DNA of 64,000 nucleotides from Pseudophaeobacter leonis (GCF_002087335.1 NZ_MWVJ01000006.1:82663-146662), one strand, 5' to 3'. Positions 1 through 10,611 are shown, counted from the stretch's first letter. Notes: generated by a model from the letters alone, not told the origin. Translations and numbers: made by a program.

Positions 1-324
1 ATAGTCCTGAATGGAGGCCTTGATCCACCAGACCGCATAGGTCGAAAAGCGGACGCCACGATCCGGGTCAAACTTGTCAGCGGCCTTCATCAGCCCCAGA
101 CCGGCCTCCTGAATGAGGTCATTCATTGGCGCACCATAGCGTTTGAATTTCGCCGCCATCGAGATCGCCAGCCGCATATAGGCATTGATCAGCCGGTGCA
201 GCGCCATAACATCGCCCTCGTCCCGCCAGGCATAGGCCAGCTGGCGTTCCGTTTCTGCATCAAGCAATTCTGCCTTCATCGCCTGCTTTGGCAATGGGTT
301 TGCGGTCATGTGGTCAAGCGCCAT
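1..324 (-). CDS. rpoH: RNA polymerase sigma-32-type (RpoH) factor, N-terminal part
   Basis: This is a partial sigma-70-family factor of the heat-shock (RpoH) type: the first 108 codons are present and the gene runs off the left edge. The start is the ATG at 324. The visible part covers regions 1.2 to 2.3, with an NDLIQEAGLGLMKAADKFDP stretch followed by a region 2.3/2.4 segment rich in aromatic residues (FSTYAVWWIKASIQDY), which binds core polymerase and melts the -10 element. Rhodobacterales usually carry two RpoH paralogues, and this fragment cannot show which one it is. An in-frame ATG six codons inside (309) is an alternative start. The family call is firm; stress specificity is inferred from the family. 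Confidence 0.85.
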   Translation of the reverse strand, partial: MALDHMTANPLPKQAMKAELLDAETERQLAYAWRDEGDVMALHRLINAYMRLAISMAAKFKRYGAPMNDLIQEAGLGLMKAADKFDPDRGVRFSTYAVWWIKASIQDY

Positions 325-705
325 GGTCTTCCCCCCGGATCCGTTCGTCTTGAGAAGCGCGGCACAGCAGCAGGTCGTGAGATTTCTGAACGTAACAAGC
401 GGCCGGGCTCCCGCAATTCCTTCCGCAGCACAAGGCCACGGCACAGTCCCTCAGAATGAACCTCCCCCTGCCTGGGAGAGCCTGGCACGCAGAGTGCGCA
501 CCTGTTCACTGCATTTTCACTGCATCCGACACATTGGCCGACCCAGCCCGCGCGCCATGCGCGCTGTGCCCGGTATAATTCCAGGGGCATCAGCTGTTTC
601 ACTGGCTATAGCGAGGTGGGACCCTGCCCTGTCTTCGCCCTTGTTTTGAGCGCCTCCAGCGGGTACGCACAATAGCGAAACCGTTCATATCTAAGGGTAA
701 AGAAC
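325..705. other. Intergenic region between the divergent sigma factor and cobU
   Basis: About 380 bases without a convincing gene; the short ORFs here have no recognisable product. The control regions of both divergent genes must lie here. I found no clear -35/-10 pair and no cobalamin-riboswitch-like core ahead of cobU. The only internal structure I see is the 10-mer TTCACTGCAT repeated at 505-514 and 516-525. Confidence 0.6.
505..525. repeat. Short tandem repeat, TTCACTGCAT x2
   Basis: Two identical 10-mers with a period of 11 bases, upstream of the sigma-factor gene. It belongs to a window-wide set of 11-18-bp tandem duplications. Confidence 0.6.
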
Positions 706-1224
706 TTGTCGGCACCTGTCACATTCATTCTGGGCGGCGCGGCCTCCGGCAAGTCAAAATTCGCCGAAGATCTCTGTATTAAGTCCCAAAAATCAAAAGC
801 CTACCTGGCAACATCACAAATATTTGATGACGAGATGCAGCAGAAGGTAACACAGCATATCCGGCAGCGTGGTGCCGGCTGGGACACTTTTGAGGCACCC
901 TTTGAGGCGGCGCAGATTCTTGATCAGCTCAGGCCCAACCAGATTTGCCTGCTGGACTGCGCCACCATGTGGCTGAGCAATCACCTTTTGGCCGAAACCG
1001 ATCTGGCCCGGGCGCAGGCCGGGCTGCTGGCGGCCATCGAAACCTGCGCCGCAGAGCTGGTCATCGTCTCCAATGAAACCGGCCAGGGCATTGTGCCCGA
1101 CAACGCCCTGGCCCGCCGCTTTCGCGAAGCTCAGGGCCGACTGAACATCGCCCTGGCCGCCAGGGCCGACTGCGTGGTGCAGGTCATTGCCGGGCTGCCG
1201 CTGGTGCTGAAAGGGGCGCTATGA
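706..1224 (+). CDS. cobU: Adenosylcobinamide kinase / adenosylcobinamide-phosphate guanylyltransferase
   Basis: CobU/CobP phosphorylates adenosylcobinamide and then attaches GMP, two steps in assembling the nucleotide loop of cobalamin. The 172-residue product is normal length for the family. The N-terminal P-loop GGAASGKSKFAED lies at about residues 10-22. A conserved DCATMWLSNHL stretch is near 85 and the SNETGQGIVP motif near 125. The start is TTG at 706, preceded by an AAGGG-like ribosome site. The stop overlaps the next ATG by four bases, so the two genes are translationally coupled. No other cobalamin genes are in the window. Confidence 0.9.
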   Translation: MSAPVTFILGGAASGKSKFAEDLCIKSQKSKAYLATSQIFDDEMQQKVTQHIRQRGAGWDTFEAPFEAAQILDQLRPNQICLLDCATMWLSNHLLAETDLARAQAGLLAAIETCAAELVIVSNETGQGIVPDNALARRFREAQGRLNIALAARADCVVQVIAGLPLVLKGAL

Positions 1225-1802
1225 AATCCCGACTGTTTTTGGTCCGGCATGGACCGACCCATGCCAAATCCATGGTGGGCTGGTCCGACCTGCCCGCCGC
1301 CCTGTCCGACACCGCCGCTCTGGCCCGGCTTGAGGCTGCCCTGCCGCCCGAAGCTCTGGTGGTCTCGTCCGACCTGATCCGCGCCGTCGATACCGCCAGC
1401 GCCATCCAGGGCCGCCGCCGCCGCCTGCCGCATCAGGCCGATCTGCGGGAAATCCATTTTGGCGCCTGGGAGCTGCGCAGCTGGAAAGAGATCGACGCCG
1501 AAGACCCGGCCCGCATCCGCGCCTATTGGGAGACGCCGGGCGACAGCACCCCGCCGGGGGGCGAAAGCTGGAACCAGGTCTGCGCCCGGGTCAATACCGC
1601 CATAGATACGCTGCTACAGGCCCATCTGGGACAGGATCTGGTGATTGTCGGCCACTTTGGTCAGATCCTGACACAGATCCAGCGCGCCGGGGGACTCAGC
1701 GCGGCGGCTGCCTTTTCTCACCGCATCGACAATCTCTCGGTCAGCGAAGTGCAATATGGCCCTGAGGGCTGGACCTCCGGGGCATTAAATCAAATATTGT
1801 GA
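1221..1802 (+). CDS. Histidine phosphatase family protein (CobC-like)
   Basis: This belongs to the phosphoglycerate-mutase-like histidine phosphatase superfamily. The catalytic histidine sits in the N-terminal LVRHGPTH motif at about residue 9. A DLREIHFGAWE block lies near 75, and a second conserved histidine is in VIVGHFGQI near 145. At 193 residues it fits alpha-ribazole phosphatase (CobC) and related small phosphatases. Its ATG overlaps the cobU stop, which supports a role in the last steps of cobalamin assembly, removal of a phosphate from alpha-ribazole phosphate. That substrate is inferred from context; a general phosphatase is the alternative. Confidence 0.8.
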   Translation: MKSRLFLVRHGPTHAKSMVGWSDLPAALSDTAALARLEAALPPEALVVSSDLIRAVDTASAIQGRRRRLPHQADLREIHFGAWELRSWKEIDAEDPARIRAYWETPGDSTPPGGESWNQVCARVNTAIDTLLQAHLGQDLVIVGHFGQILTQIQRAGGLSAAAAFSHRIDNLSVSEVQYGPEGWTSGALNQIL

Positions 1803-1860
1803 TATAATATCGCACAAATATACGATTTAAGAATTAATTACGCGCCGCTAGAGTCGCCCC

Positions 1861-2543
1861 ATGACATATGAACTCTACATTGGTGATCGCATGTATTCCA
1901 GTTGGTCGTTGCGCGGCTGGCTCATGCTCGAAAAATTTGCAATCCCGCATCAAACCCATCTGGTAGGACTTTTTTCCGGGACCATGGCCGCCGATATGGC
2001 GCCGCTGGCCCCGGCACGGTTAGTGCCCGCGCTCAGGACGGATCAGGGCCTGGTGATTGGAGAAAGCCTCGCCATCGGTGAAACCCTCGCCGAGCAGTTT
2101 CCCACAGCTGGTCTATGGCCCCGCGCTGCGGATCAGCGCGCCACCGCCCGCTGGCTGGTGACAGAGATGGTGGCCGGCTTTGTAGCTCTGCGGCGCGACT
2201 GCCCCATGCAGCTGTCTCATGTCTGGCAGGGCTTTGCCCCTGCCGCGGCAGTGCTGGCGGATCTCGCCCGCATTGAAACGCTGTTTGCCCATGCCCGCAG
2301 CCTGTCGGGGGCCAAAAATGGTCCGCTGTTTGGACCTATAGTCTGGCAGATGTGTTCTACACGCCCATAGCAGCGCGGATCATTGGCTACGATCTGCCCG
2401 TCTCTGCCGCGACCCGCGCCTATTGCGAGATGCTGCTGGCCGACCCTGTGGTGCTGCGCTGGCAACAGCAGGCACGCGCCGTCAGCTATGCGACGGAACC
2501 CTACCAGCTGGACCTGCCGCGTGCGCCCTGGCCCATTGGCTAG
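1861..2543 (+). pseudogene. Glutathione S-transferase family protein, frameshifted
   Basis: A thioredoxin-fold GST N-terminal domain is clear (LYIGDRMYSSWSLRGWLMLE at residues 6-25, the YSSWSLR loop being typical of one bacterial subgroup). An all-helical C-terminal domain follows. The frame starting at 1861 would end at 2370. The expected continuation (YSLADVFYTP, then GYDLPVSAATRAYCEML) lies in another frame and ends at 2543. The join is at about 2334-2340, in GGACCTATAG, where one missing base explains the shift. Repaired, the protein would be about 227 residues. Glutathione conjugation is known for the family; the substrate here is unknown. Confidence 0.75.
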
Positions 2544-2707
2544 ATCTGTTTGCTGCAGGCCGTGACGGCCTGCGCCGCAAGCTCTCGGCCCCGGCGCGCC
2601 GCTTGCGAGAAAACAGCGCAAAATCCGCCCGGGCCACCGTTCTGTTGATGACTCCAATACCACGGTCTCTATGATTTTTTCTTGTTTGATCAAGGGAATG
2701 AGACTGC

Positions 2708-4209
2708 ATGATCAGCCGCGCCAACACGGTGGCCTTTCACGGCATAGACGCGCGCCCCGTCGAGGTGCAATGCTCGCTGGTGGCAGGCCTTCCGGCCTTT
2801 GCCATCGTGGGCCTGCCCGACAAGGCGGTCTCTGAGGCGCGTGAACGCGTGCGCGCCGCCTTTGCGGCCATGTCAATCGCGCTGCCGGCCAAACGGATCA
2901 CCGTCAATCTCTCGCCTGCAGATCTGCCCAAGGAGGGCAGCCATTTCGACCTGCCCATTGCCCTCGCGCTGCTGGCCGCCATCGGCATCATCCCGCCAGA
3001 GGCGGTGGCTGAGACCGTGGCACTGGGCGAGCTGTCGCTGGACGGGCTGTTGATGCCAGTCACTGGCGCCTTGCCGGCCGCCATGGCTGCGGCCGCTGCG
3101 GATCGTCACCTCTTGTGCCCGAAAGCATCGGCCGCCGAGGCCGCCTGGGCGGGGGATGCGCTGGTCATGGTGCCGCGAGCCTGATCGAGGCGGTCCGGCA
3201 TTTTTCTGGCGAGATGCCGCTTGCCCCGGCGCGCCCCGGCGAAGTCCTCTCTGACAGCCACCCCCGCGATCTGCGCGACATCAAAGGCCAGGAACAGGCG
3301 AAACGGGCCCTGGAGATTGCCGCCGCCGGGCGGCATCATATCCTGATGACCGGGCCGCCGGGGTCAGGAAAATCCATGCTGGCGGCGCGTCTTCCCTCCA
3401 TTCTGCCGCCGCTGTCGGCGCAAGGGGCGCTGGAGACCTCGATGATCCACTCGCTCTGCGGCATGATCAAGGAGGGCGGCATCAGCCGCAGCCCTCCGTT
3501 TCGCGAGCCGCATCACACCGCCTCGATGCCGGCGATTGTTGGCGGCGGACGCCGGGCGCATCCCGGCGAGATCAGCCTCGCGCACAACGGCGTGCTGTTC
3601 ATGGATGCGCTGCCCGAATTCAGTCGCACCGTGCTGGAAACCCTGCGCCAGCCGCTGGAAAGCGGCGAGGTGATGATCGCCCGCGCCAATGCCCATATCC
3701 GCTACCCCAGCCGCTTTATGCTGGTGGCGGCGGCCAATCCCTGCAAATGCGGGTATCTGGCCGATGCCGCCCGCGCCTGTGCCCGCGCGCCGGGCTGTGG
3801 CGCCGATTATCTGGGACGCATTTCGGGGCCGATGCTTGACCGGTTTGATCTGCGCATCGAAATACCACCGGTGGATTTTCGCGACCTGGACCTGCCGCCC
3901 ACCAGCGAGGGATCTGCAGAGGTGGCCCTGCGTGTCGCCAGCGCCCGCGAACTGCAGAGCCAGCGCTATCGTGACATGCCAGAGGTCTGGCTCAACAGCG
4001 ATGCCGAGGGCGAGGTTCTGGATCAGATCACCGCCCTTACGCCCGACAGCCGCGCGCTGTTGCTGCGCGCCGCCGAGCGTTTTGGCCTGACAGCGCGCGG
4101 CTATCACCGGGTGATGCGGGTGGCGCGCACCATTGCTGATCTGGCCGCGCAGCATCAGGTTCAGCGCAGCCATGTGGCCGAGGCCCTCAGCTTTCGCCTG
4201 AACAACTAG
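2708..4209 (+). pseudogene. comM: YifB/ComM family Mg-chelatase-like AAA ATPase, frameshifted
   Basis: ComM is a ring helicase that promotes branch migration when transforming DNA is integrated. The N-terminal Lon-like fold is read from 2708 (AFHGIDARPVEV, then VGLPDKAVSEARERV) and ends prematurely at 3184. Downstream the AAA domain continues in another frame: Walker A GPPGSGKSML, the sensor segment AAANPCKCGY and the C-terminal helical domain to 4209. One missing base near 3165-3178 accounts for the break. The Walker B stretch reads VLFMDALPEF where relatives have a D-E pair, so the catalytic glutamate is replaced by alanine. The repaired length, about 500 residues, is normal. Confidence 0.85.
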
Positions 4210-4299
4210 CCTGAATAGCTAGAGGCTTGAGGCGAGAACCGGGAGCGCAGCAAGACAGCGGGCTGAAAGTCGGCCCACACTCACCTCATGCGCTGCAGG

Positions 4300-5241
4300 T
4301 TATCGCTGCGCGCAGCGCCCCTCGATGGCCAGCCAGATTTTTTCCGCGATATTCACCTCGTCAAAGCGCTCCAGCTCCTGAATGCCGGTGGGCGAGGTGA
4401 CGTTGATCTCGGTGAGATAGTCGCCGATCACATCGATGCCAACAAAGACCTGCCCCTTTTCCTTGAGCAGCGGCCCAATGGCGGCACAGATTTCAAGGTC
4501 GCGCTCGGTCAGGCCGATCTTCTCGGGACGGCCACCAACATGCATGTTCGAGCGGGTCTCACCAGCCGCAGGCACCCGGTTGATGGCACCGACAGGCTCG
4601 CCATCGACCAGAATCACCCGCTTGTCGCCATTGCTGACGTCGGGCAGGAATTTCTGAACAATCAGCGGCTCGCGGCTAAACCCGGTGAACAGCTCGTGCA
4701 GCGAGGTGAGGTTGCGGTCATTGGCATCCAAACGAAACACCCCGGCGCCGCCATTGCCATAAAGCGGCTTCAGGATGATGTCGCCGTGGCGCGCCTTGAA
4801 GGCCTTGATGGTTTCAAGGTCACGGGCGATGGCAGTGGGGGGCGTCAGATCCGGGAAGTCCAGCACCAGCAGTTTTTCCGGAAAATTCCGCACCCAAAAC
4901 GGGTCATTCACCACCAGACAGTCGTCCTTCAGGCGGTCCAGAAGATGCGTCGAGGTGATGTAATGCATGTCAAACGGCGGATCCTGACGCAGCCAGACCA
5001 CATCATAGTCGGCCAGATCCACCTCTCGCATTTCCCCCAGAATAGCAGGCGTTCCCGCCACCCGCTGCACTGTCATATCCTGACCGCGCGCGGTGATCTT
5101 GCCTTCCTGATAGGCCAGCTGGTCGGGGAGATAGAAAAACAGCTCATGCCCCCGCGCCTGTGCCTCTTCCGCCAGGCGGAAACTGCTGTCGGCGTTGATG
5201 TCGACACCCATGATCGGGTCCATCTGAAAGGCGATTTTCAT
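4300..5241 (-). CDS. gshB: Glutathione synthase
   Basis: GshB joins gamma-glutamylcysteine and glycine using ATP to make glutathione. The 313-residue length is standard. The N-terminal domain begins [10 protein letters not shown] and contains [20 protein letters not shown] near residue 85. The ATP-grasp domain shows [17 protein letters not shown] near 165, the [18 protein letters not shown] loop near 230 and the metal-ligand end [14 protein letters not shown] near 285. It lies downstream of rsmI and yraN on the same strand and may be cotranscribed with them after an 84-base gap. The start at 5241 is a single ATG consistent with the family N-terminus. Confidence 0.95.
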   Translation of the reverse strand: MKIAFQMDPIMGVDINADSSFRLAEEAQARGHELFFYLPDQLAYQEGKITARGQDMTVQRVAGTPAILGEMREVDLADYDVVWLRQDPPFDMHYITSTHLLDRLKDDCLVVNDPFWVRNFPEKLLVLDFPDLTPPTAIARDLETIKAFKARHGDIILKPLYGNGGAGVFRLDANDRNLTSLHELFTGFSREPLIVQKFLPDVSNGDKRVILVDGEPVGAINRVPAAGETRSNMHVGGRPEKIGLTERDLEICAAIGPLLKEKGQVFVGIDVIGDYLTEINVTSPTGIQELERFDEVNIAEKIWLAIEGRCAQR

Positions 5242-5325
5242 GCGGCTTGTCCCTTTTGCTTTGGCAATAGATGGCGCAGCTGCGACTGAGGTTCAATATG
5301 CTAAGTTCAACAACACCCTGTGCGT

Positions 5326-5700
5326 TCATCCCTGGCCATAGGCATTTTCCAGGATCTCGACCGCGCCATCGCGGCTCACCAGCACCACGTCGATGCGCGC
5401 CTCGCTCAACCCGCCCAGCGGTTGCTGCTCCAGATATAGGGCCGCTGACGCCTGCACCCGCTGCATCTGGCCCTCGGTGATCCGGGAGGCCGCCGCCGTG
5501 ATGCTGGGGCCGGTCTTGACCTCGGTAAAAACCAAAAGCGCGCCGCGGCGCAGGATGAGGTCGATCTCACCACCCGCACCGCGCCAGCGCAGCTCTTCGA
5601 CGGTATAGCCCTGTGCCTCATAGGTGCGCGCGGCCTGCGCCTCGGCCGAGCTGCCCGCAAGATGTGCGCGCAATCCGGTGGAGGCGCGGCCCTTTGCCAT
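5326..5700 (-). CDS. yraN: YraN family (UPF0102) nuclease-fold protein
   Basis: A 124-residue member of the YraN/UPF0102 family, which has an endonuclease-like fold of the Holliday-junction-resolvase type but no settled cellular role. The core motif is visible: GGEIDLILRR near residues 43-52 and VFTEVKTG near 57-64, with the D...E-x-K arrangement of this nuclease fold. It begins one base after the rsmI stop, a pairing commonly seen in proteobacteria, so the two are very likely cotranscribed. Confidence 0.9.
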   Translation of the reverse strand: MAKGRASTGLRAHLAGSSAEAQAARTYEAQGYTVEELRWRGAGGEIDLILRRGALLVFTEVKTGPSITAAASRITEGQMQRVQASAALYLEQQPLGGLSEARIDVVLVSRDGAVEILENAYGQG

Positions 5701-5701
5701 C

Positions 5702-6559
5702 TCAGTCTTCTTTCGCCAGCTTCAGGGCCATCTGATAGACCTTGCGGCGCGGCATCTCATGCGCCTCCGAGACGATGGCGGCGGCGTCTTTGACCGAATT
5801 GTCAATCAGGGCGGCGCGCAGATCGCTCTCGATGTCGCCATCGCTGACCACCACTTCGCTCAACCGGTCCACAAGTATCACGATTTCACCCTTCACAGGG
5901 GTTTCCACCAGACTGGCGGCCAGCTCCACCAGCGGCAGGCGGCGGACCTCTTCGAATTTTTTGGTCAGCTCACGACACAGCGCCGCCGGGCGATTTCCCA
6001 GCACATCGGCCATATCCGCGACCGAGGCCGCCACCCGTTTTGGGGATTCGTAAAAGGCAAGTGTTCCGGGAATCGCGCTCACCTCTTCCAGCCGTTTGCG
6101 CCGGGCCCCGGTGGCATTGGGCAGAAAGCCTGCAAAAAAGAACGCGTCCGTCGGCAGGCCCGCCAGCGCAAGGGCCGTTGTCACGGCGGTGGCCCCCGGC
6201 GCTGTGGTCACCAGATAGCCAGCATCTGACGCAGCTTTCGACAGGCCATATCCGGGGTCGGCAATCAGCGGCATCCCCGCTTCTGAGGCATAGGCGACAG
6301 ATTTTCCCGCCTCCAGGGCGGCCAGCAATTTGGAGCGCGCACCCACTCCGCTATGATCATGGTAGGCGAGAACCTGTCGATCCCGCAGCGGCACCCCATG
6401 AATTTCCATCAGGCGACGCAGCGAGCGCGTGTCTTCGGCCGCGATCAGATCCGCCGAGGCCAGCACGTCGAGCGCCCGCAGCGTGATGTCACGCGCGGTG
6501 CCCAGGGGTGTTGCCACAAAATACAGTCCCGGCAACAAATTGACGATCTGATGATTCAC
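5702..6559 (-). CDS. rsmI: 16S rRNA (cytidine(1402)-2'-O)-methyltransferase
   Basis: RsmI methylates the ribose of C1402 in the decoding centre of 16S rRNA using S-adenosylmethionine. The tetrapyrrole-methylase-like fold is recognisable from GLYFVATPLGTARDITLRAL (residues 12-31), IAAEDTRSLRRLM near 36-48, the SEAGMPLIADPGY block near 92-104 and FYESPKRV near 150. The 285-residue length is normal. It heads the leftward group rsmI-yraN-gshB and is divergent from lpoA, with 86 bases between the two starts for both promoters. Confidence 0.95.
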   Translation of the reverse strand: MNHQIVNLLPGLYFVATPLGTARDITLRALDVLASADLIAAEDTRSLRRLMEIHGVPLRDRQVLAYHDHSGVGARSKLLAALEAGKSVAYASEAGMPLIADPGYGLSKAASDAGYLVTTAPGATAVTTALALAGLPTDAFFFAGFLPNATGARRKRLEEVSAIPGTLAFYESPKRVAASVADMADVLGNRPAALCRELTKKFEEVRRLPLVELAASLVETPVKGEIVILVDRLSEVVVSDGDIESDLRAALIDNSVKDAAAIVSEAHEMPRRKVYQMALKLAKED

Positions 6560-6645
6560 GCTGGACCCGCCTTTTTGGTCGTTTATTATCGCCCCAGAAC
6601 CAACACGGCGCAGAAGCGCCGGACAAGGGGAGTTTCAAGTTCATT

Positions 6646-7818
6646 ATGTTTGCTGTTTTCAAACGCGCCCGCAAGGCAACATTGGTTGCTGTTGCGGCAC
6701 TTTCGACATTTGCATTGACCGCCTGTGACCCGGCCTCTCTTGGGGGTGGGCCATCCATCAACACCTCAAAGCCGGTGCCCGTTGCCCTGCTGGTTCCGCG
6801 CGGATCGGCACAGTCCGGCGACAGCGTTCTGGCCCAGAGCCTGGAAAACGCCGCCCGTCTGGCGATTGCAGATCTCAAAGGCGTGCAGATTGACCTACGC
6901 ATCTATGACACTGCCGGCGATCCTGCCCGCGCCGCAGCCGTAGCCACCGAAGCCGTAAATGCCGGGGCACGTATCATTCTGGGACCGGTCTATGCCGAGG
7001 CCGCCAATGCCGCCGGAATTGCCGCCGCGAAAAAGGGCGTCAATGTTTTGGCCTTTTCCAACACCAGCTCCATTGCCGGGGGCAACGTCTTTATCCTCGG
7101 GCCAACCTTTGACAACACGGCCCGCCGCCTGACGACCTATGCCAAAGCGCAGGGCAAAAGCCGGATTGTGATCGCCAGCAGCGCTGACTCTGCGGGTCTG
7201 GCGGGTCAGGCCGCCATCCGCAACGCTGCCGCGCAGTCGGGATCAACCATCACCAGCAGCATCGGCTATGAGCTGTCACAGAAAGGCGTGATCAACGCCA
7301 TTCCGGAAATTCGCGCAGCCACAGGCGGCGGTGCCTCGGATGTATTGTTTCTGACCGCCACCACGGCCGGCGCTCTGCCCCTGCTGACACAGCTGCTTCC
7401 CGAAGCCGGTGTGAAACCCGAAGACATCCAGTATGTCGGCCTCACCCGCTGGGACGTGCCTGCGCAGACCCTGGCGCTTCCGGGAGTTCAGGGCGGCTGG
7501 TTTGCCATGCCAGATCCCGGCACGGCGCGCCGGTTCCGCGATCGCTATGAGGCCACCTATGGCGCGGCACCCCATTCTATTGGCGGGCTGGCCTATGACG
7601 GGATTGCCGCGGTTGGAGCGCTTGTTGGCGCCGGTAAATCCGACGCTTTGACCGCTGGAGCCCTGACACAGGGTGCCGGCTTCCTGGGCACAAGCGGCAT
7701 CTTCCGTCTGCGCCCCGATGGCACCAATGACCGCGGTCTGGCCATTGCAACAATTACAGATCAGAAAGTTGTCGTCATTGACTCTGCCCCCAGCCGCTTC
7801 ACAGGCGCCGGACTCTGA
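6646..7818 (+). CDS. Penicillin-binding protein activator, LpoA-like lipoprotein
   Basis: This is a predicted outer-membrane lipoprotein with a periplasmic-binding-protein fold, related to the C-terminal domain of LpoA, which activates peptidoglycan synthases. A signal peptide ends in the lipobox LTAC, with the lipidated cysteine at about residue 27. The body starts PVPVALLVPRG and contains ILGPVYAEAANAA near 112, the fold type shared with amino-acid-binding proteins. The 390-residue form lacking the long N-terminal helical domain is usual in alphaproteobacteria. A GGGGAG ribosome site lies upstream. Position between rsmI and glnD is inferred to be conserved; activation of a synthase is family inference. 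Confidence 0.8.
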   Translation: MFAVFKRARKATLVAVAALSTFALTACDPASLGGGPSINTSKPVPVALLVPRGSAQSGDSVLAQSLENAARLAIADLKGVQIDLRIYDTAGDPARAAAVATEAVNAGARIILGPVYAEAANAAGIAAAKKGVNVLAFSNTSSIAGGNVFILGPTFDNTARRLTTYAKAQGKSRIVIASSADSAGLAGQAAIRNAAAQSGSTITSSIGYELSQKGVINAIPEIRAATGGGASDVLFLTATTAGALPLLTQLLPEAGVKPEDIQYVGLTRWDVPAQTLALPGVQGGWFAMPDPGTARRFRDRYEATYGAAPHSIGGLAYDGIAAVGALVGAGKSDALTAGALTQGAGFLGTSGIFRLRPDGTNDRGLAIATITDQKVVVIDSAPSRFTGAGL

Positions 7819-7825
7819 TCCAGCC

Positions 7826-10611
7826 ATGACAGCACAGCCCGACCAGCCCGGCCCCAGCCTCAAAGCCGGGCTGATCTGCGACTCTCTGGCCATTTTTGAC
7901 CCCGCAGGGATCCAGGCCAGGATCGCCGAGCTGGCGCAGACCGTCGCGCGGGACTCACTGCGCGGCGAAACCGTCAAACTGCTGAGCGCGGCCAACAAAC
8001 AGGGCCGCGCCACCATTGCTGAGGCCTTTGCCAAGGCGCCCTTTTCGGCCCGCGCCCTGACGCAGTCTTACAGCTACCTGACCGATGGGCTGGTGAGGAC
8101 AGCCTTTCATGTGGCCAGCACCTATCTGCACCCGATTGCCAATCCGACCTCCGGCGAGCGCATCGCCCTGATCGCCGTTGGCGGCTATGGGCGCGGTGAA
8201 ATGGCGCCCTTCTCGGACGTCGATCTGATGTTCCTCACCCCCTATAAGATCACCGCCTGGGCCGAGAGCGTTATTGAATCGATGCTCTATATCCTGTGGG
8301 ATCTGCGCCTCAAGGTGGGTCACTCAAGCCGCACCATCAAAGACTGCATTCGGCTGGGGGCCGAGGATTTCACCATCCGCACCGCCATGATGGAGCAGCG
8401 CTATCTCATCGGGGATCGTGATCGTGCGTATGAGCTGGAAGACAGGCTGCGCAGTGACCTGTTCTCGCGCGATGCAACTGAATTTATTGAAGCCAAGCTT
8501 GCCGAACGCGACGCGCGCCACCTGAAACAGGGCGAGCGCTATATGGTCGAGCCCAACGTAAAGGAAGGCAAAGGCGGCTTGCGGGATCTGCAGTCGCTCT
8601 ACTGGATCGCAAAATATGTCTACCAGGTGCAGGATGTGGCCGAACTGGTGCCGATTGGGCTGTTCTCGCCGGAAGAACTCGACAGCTTTACCAAGGCGGC
8701 CAATTTCCTCTGGGCGGTGCGCTCGCATCTGCATCTCGCCACCGGGCGCGCCACCGAGCAGCTCAACTTTGATCTGCAGGTCGAGGTCGCCAGCCGCATG
8801 GGCTTTAAGGACCGGGCCGGAGGGCGCGGTGTTGAATTCTTCATGCAGGAATATTTCCGCCACGCCACAAGGGTGGGCGATCTCACCCGCCTTTCTGCTG
8901 ACCAAGCTGGAGGCAAGCCAGCAGAAAGGCGCGCCGCTGCTCGAGCGGATTTTCCGCCGCCGCCCCCGGGTAAAGCCCGGCTACGAGGTGATCCACAACC
9001 GGCTGGATGTGGCAGATCCTGACGCGTTTTTGACCGACAAGCTGAACCTGTTGCGGATCTTCGAAGAGGCGCTTCGCACCGGCATGCTGATCCACCCGGA
9101 CGCCATGCGGCTGGTCACGGCCAATCTGCATCTGATCGACGACAGCATGCGCGCCGACAAAGAAGCCTGCCGGATCTTTCTGGATCTGTTGCTCAAGCAC
9201 GGCAATCCCGAACGCGCCCTGCGCCGGATGAACGAGCTCGGCGTGCTTTCGGCCTTTATCCCCGAATTTGAACCCATTGTGGCGATGATGCAGTTCAACA
9301 TGTATCACTCCTACACCGTGGATGAGCACACCATTCAGGTGATCTCAAATCTCACCGCCATCGAGAAGGGCGAGCTGGAAGAAGAGTTGCCGCTGTCGTC
9401 GGAAGTGATCCGCAAGGGGATCAACCGCAAGGTGCTGCTGGTGGCGATGCTGCTGCATGACATCGGCAAGGGGCGCGAGCAGGACCATTCCATTCTGGGC
9501 GCGCAGATTGCCCGCAAGGTGGCGCCGCGTCTTGGCCTCAACAAGGCGGACAGCGAGACGGTGGAATGGCTGGTGCGCAATCACCTCCTGATGTCGGATA
9601 TGGCGCAGAAGCGCGATATTGCCGACCCCCGCACCGTGCGCGGCTTTGCCAAGGCGGTGCAGTCGGTGAAACGGCTGGACCTGTTGTTGGTGCTCACGGT
9701 CTGTGACATTCGCGGCGTGGGGCCGGATACCTGGAACAACTGGAAAGCAGCCCTGTTGCGCGCACTCTATAACCAGACCCGCGTAGCGCTGGACAATGGC
9801 ATGGAGGCCTTGAACCGTGAGCATCGCGGTGCCGCTGGCAAAAAAGCGCTGCGGGCAGCCCTGCCCGAGTGGAGCAAAGCCGAGCTGAAGCGCGAGACCG
9901 GGCGGCACTATGACCCCTATTGGCAGGGGTTACACGTCACGGCGCATGTGGATTTTGCCGAGATGCTGCGTGAGCTTGAGGCGCTGAATGACCCTGGCGA
10001 AGTGGTCATTCGCCTGCACCCGGATGATGATCGCGACGCCACGCGTGCCTGTTTTGTCATGGCTGACCATCCCGGAATTTTTGCCCGCCTTTCTGGCGCT
10101 CTGGCTCTGGTCGGGGCCAATGTTGTGGATGCCCGCAGCTTTACCACCAAAGACGGCTATGTGACGGATGCCTTCTGGATTCAGGATGCGGAGGGCCACC
10201 CGTTTGAGGCCTCCCGCCTGCCCCGGCTGACCCAGATGATCCTCAAGACCCTCAAGGGCGAGGTCATCACCGGCGAGGCTCTGGAATCGCGCGACAAGAT
10301 CAAGAAACGGGAAAAGGCCTTTAAGGTGCCGACCCATTTTCCATTGATACGAGGGCTCGGAGATCTACACCATCATCGAGGTCGACACCCGTGACCGGGC
10401 CGGGCTGCTCTATGATCTGGCCCGCACCCTGGCGGGCGCCAATGTCTATATCGCCAATGCGGTGATTGCGACCTATGGCGAACAGGTGGTCGATACCTTC
10501 TATGTCAAGGATATGTTTGGGTTGAAGTACCATACAAAGTCAAAGCAGGATTCCCTTGAACGCAAACTGCGCGAAGCGCTCTCTGAGGGTAGCAAACGGT
10601 CCCGCTCATGA
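7826..10611 (+). pseudogene. glnD: [Protein-PII] uridylyltransferase / uridylyl-removing enzyme, two frameshifts
   Basis: GlnD senses glutamine and adds or removes UMP on PII proteins. The start is ATG 7826, eight bases after the preceding stop. The nucleotidyltransferase motif GGYGRGEMAPFSDVDLMFL lies near residue 118. The HD domain shows MLLHDIGKGREQDHS near 545, and two C-terminal ACT domains follow. Coding moves to another frame at about 8888-8894 (two bases missing or one extra) and again at about 10338-10356 (net two missing). It then runs to the stop at 10609-10611, overlapping the murJ ATG. The repaired protein has about 928 residues, typical for the family. Because glnD is a core nitrogen regulator, sequence error is more likely than loss. 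Confidence 0.9.

Noticed and set aside
630..705. Cobalamin riboswitch upstream of cobU
   Set aside because: The short leader lacks the conserved B12-box-like core and has too little space for the structure.
4288..5289. 333-codon + strand frame
   Set aside because: Antisense to gshB, which is complete and well supported.
10330..10360. Programmed ribosomal frameshifting in glnD and others
   Set aside because: No slippery heptamer with a following stem was found at the break points, and the families involved are not known to use it.
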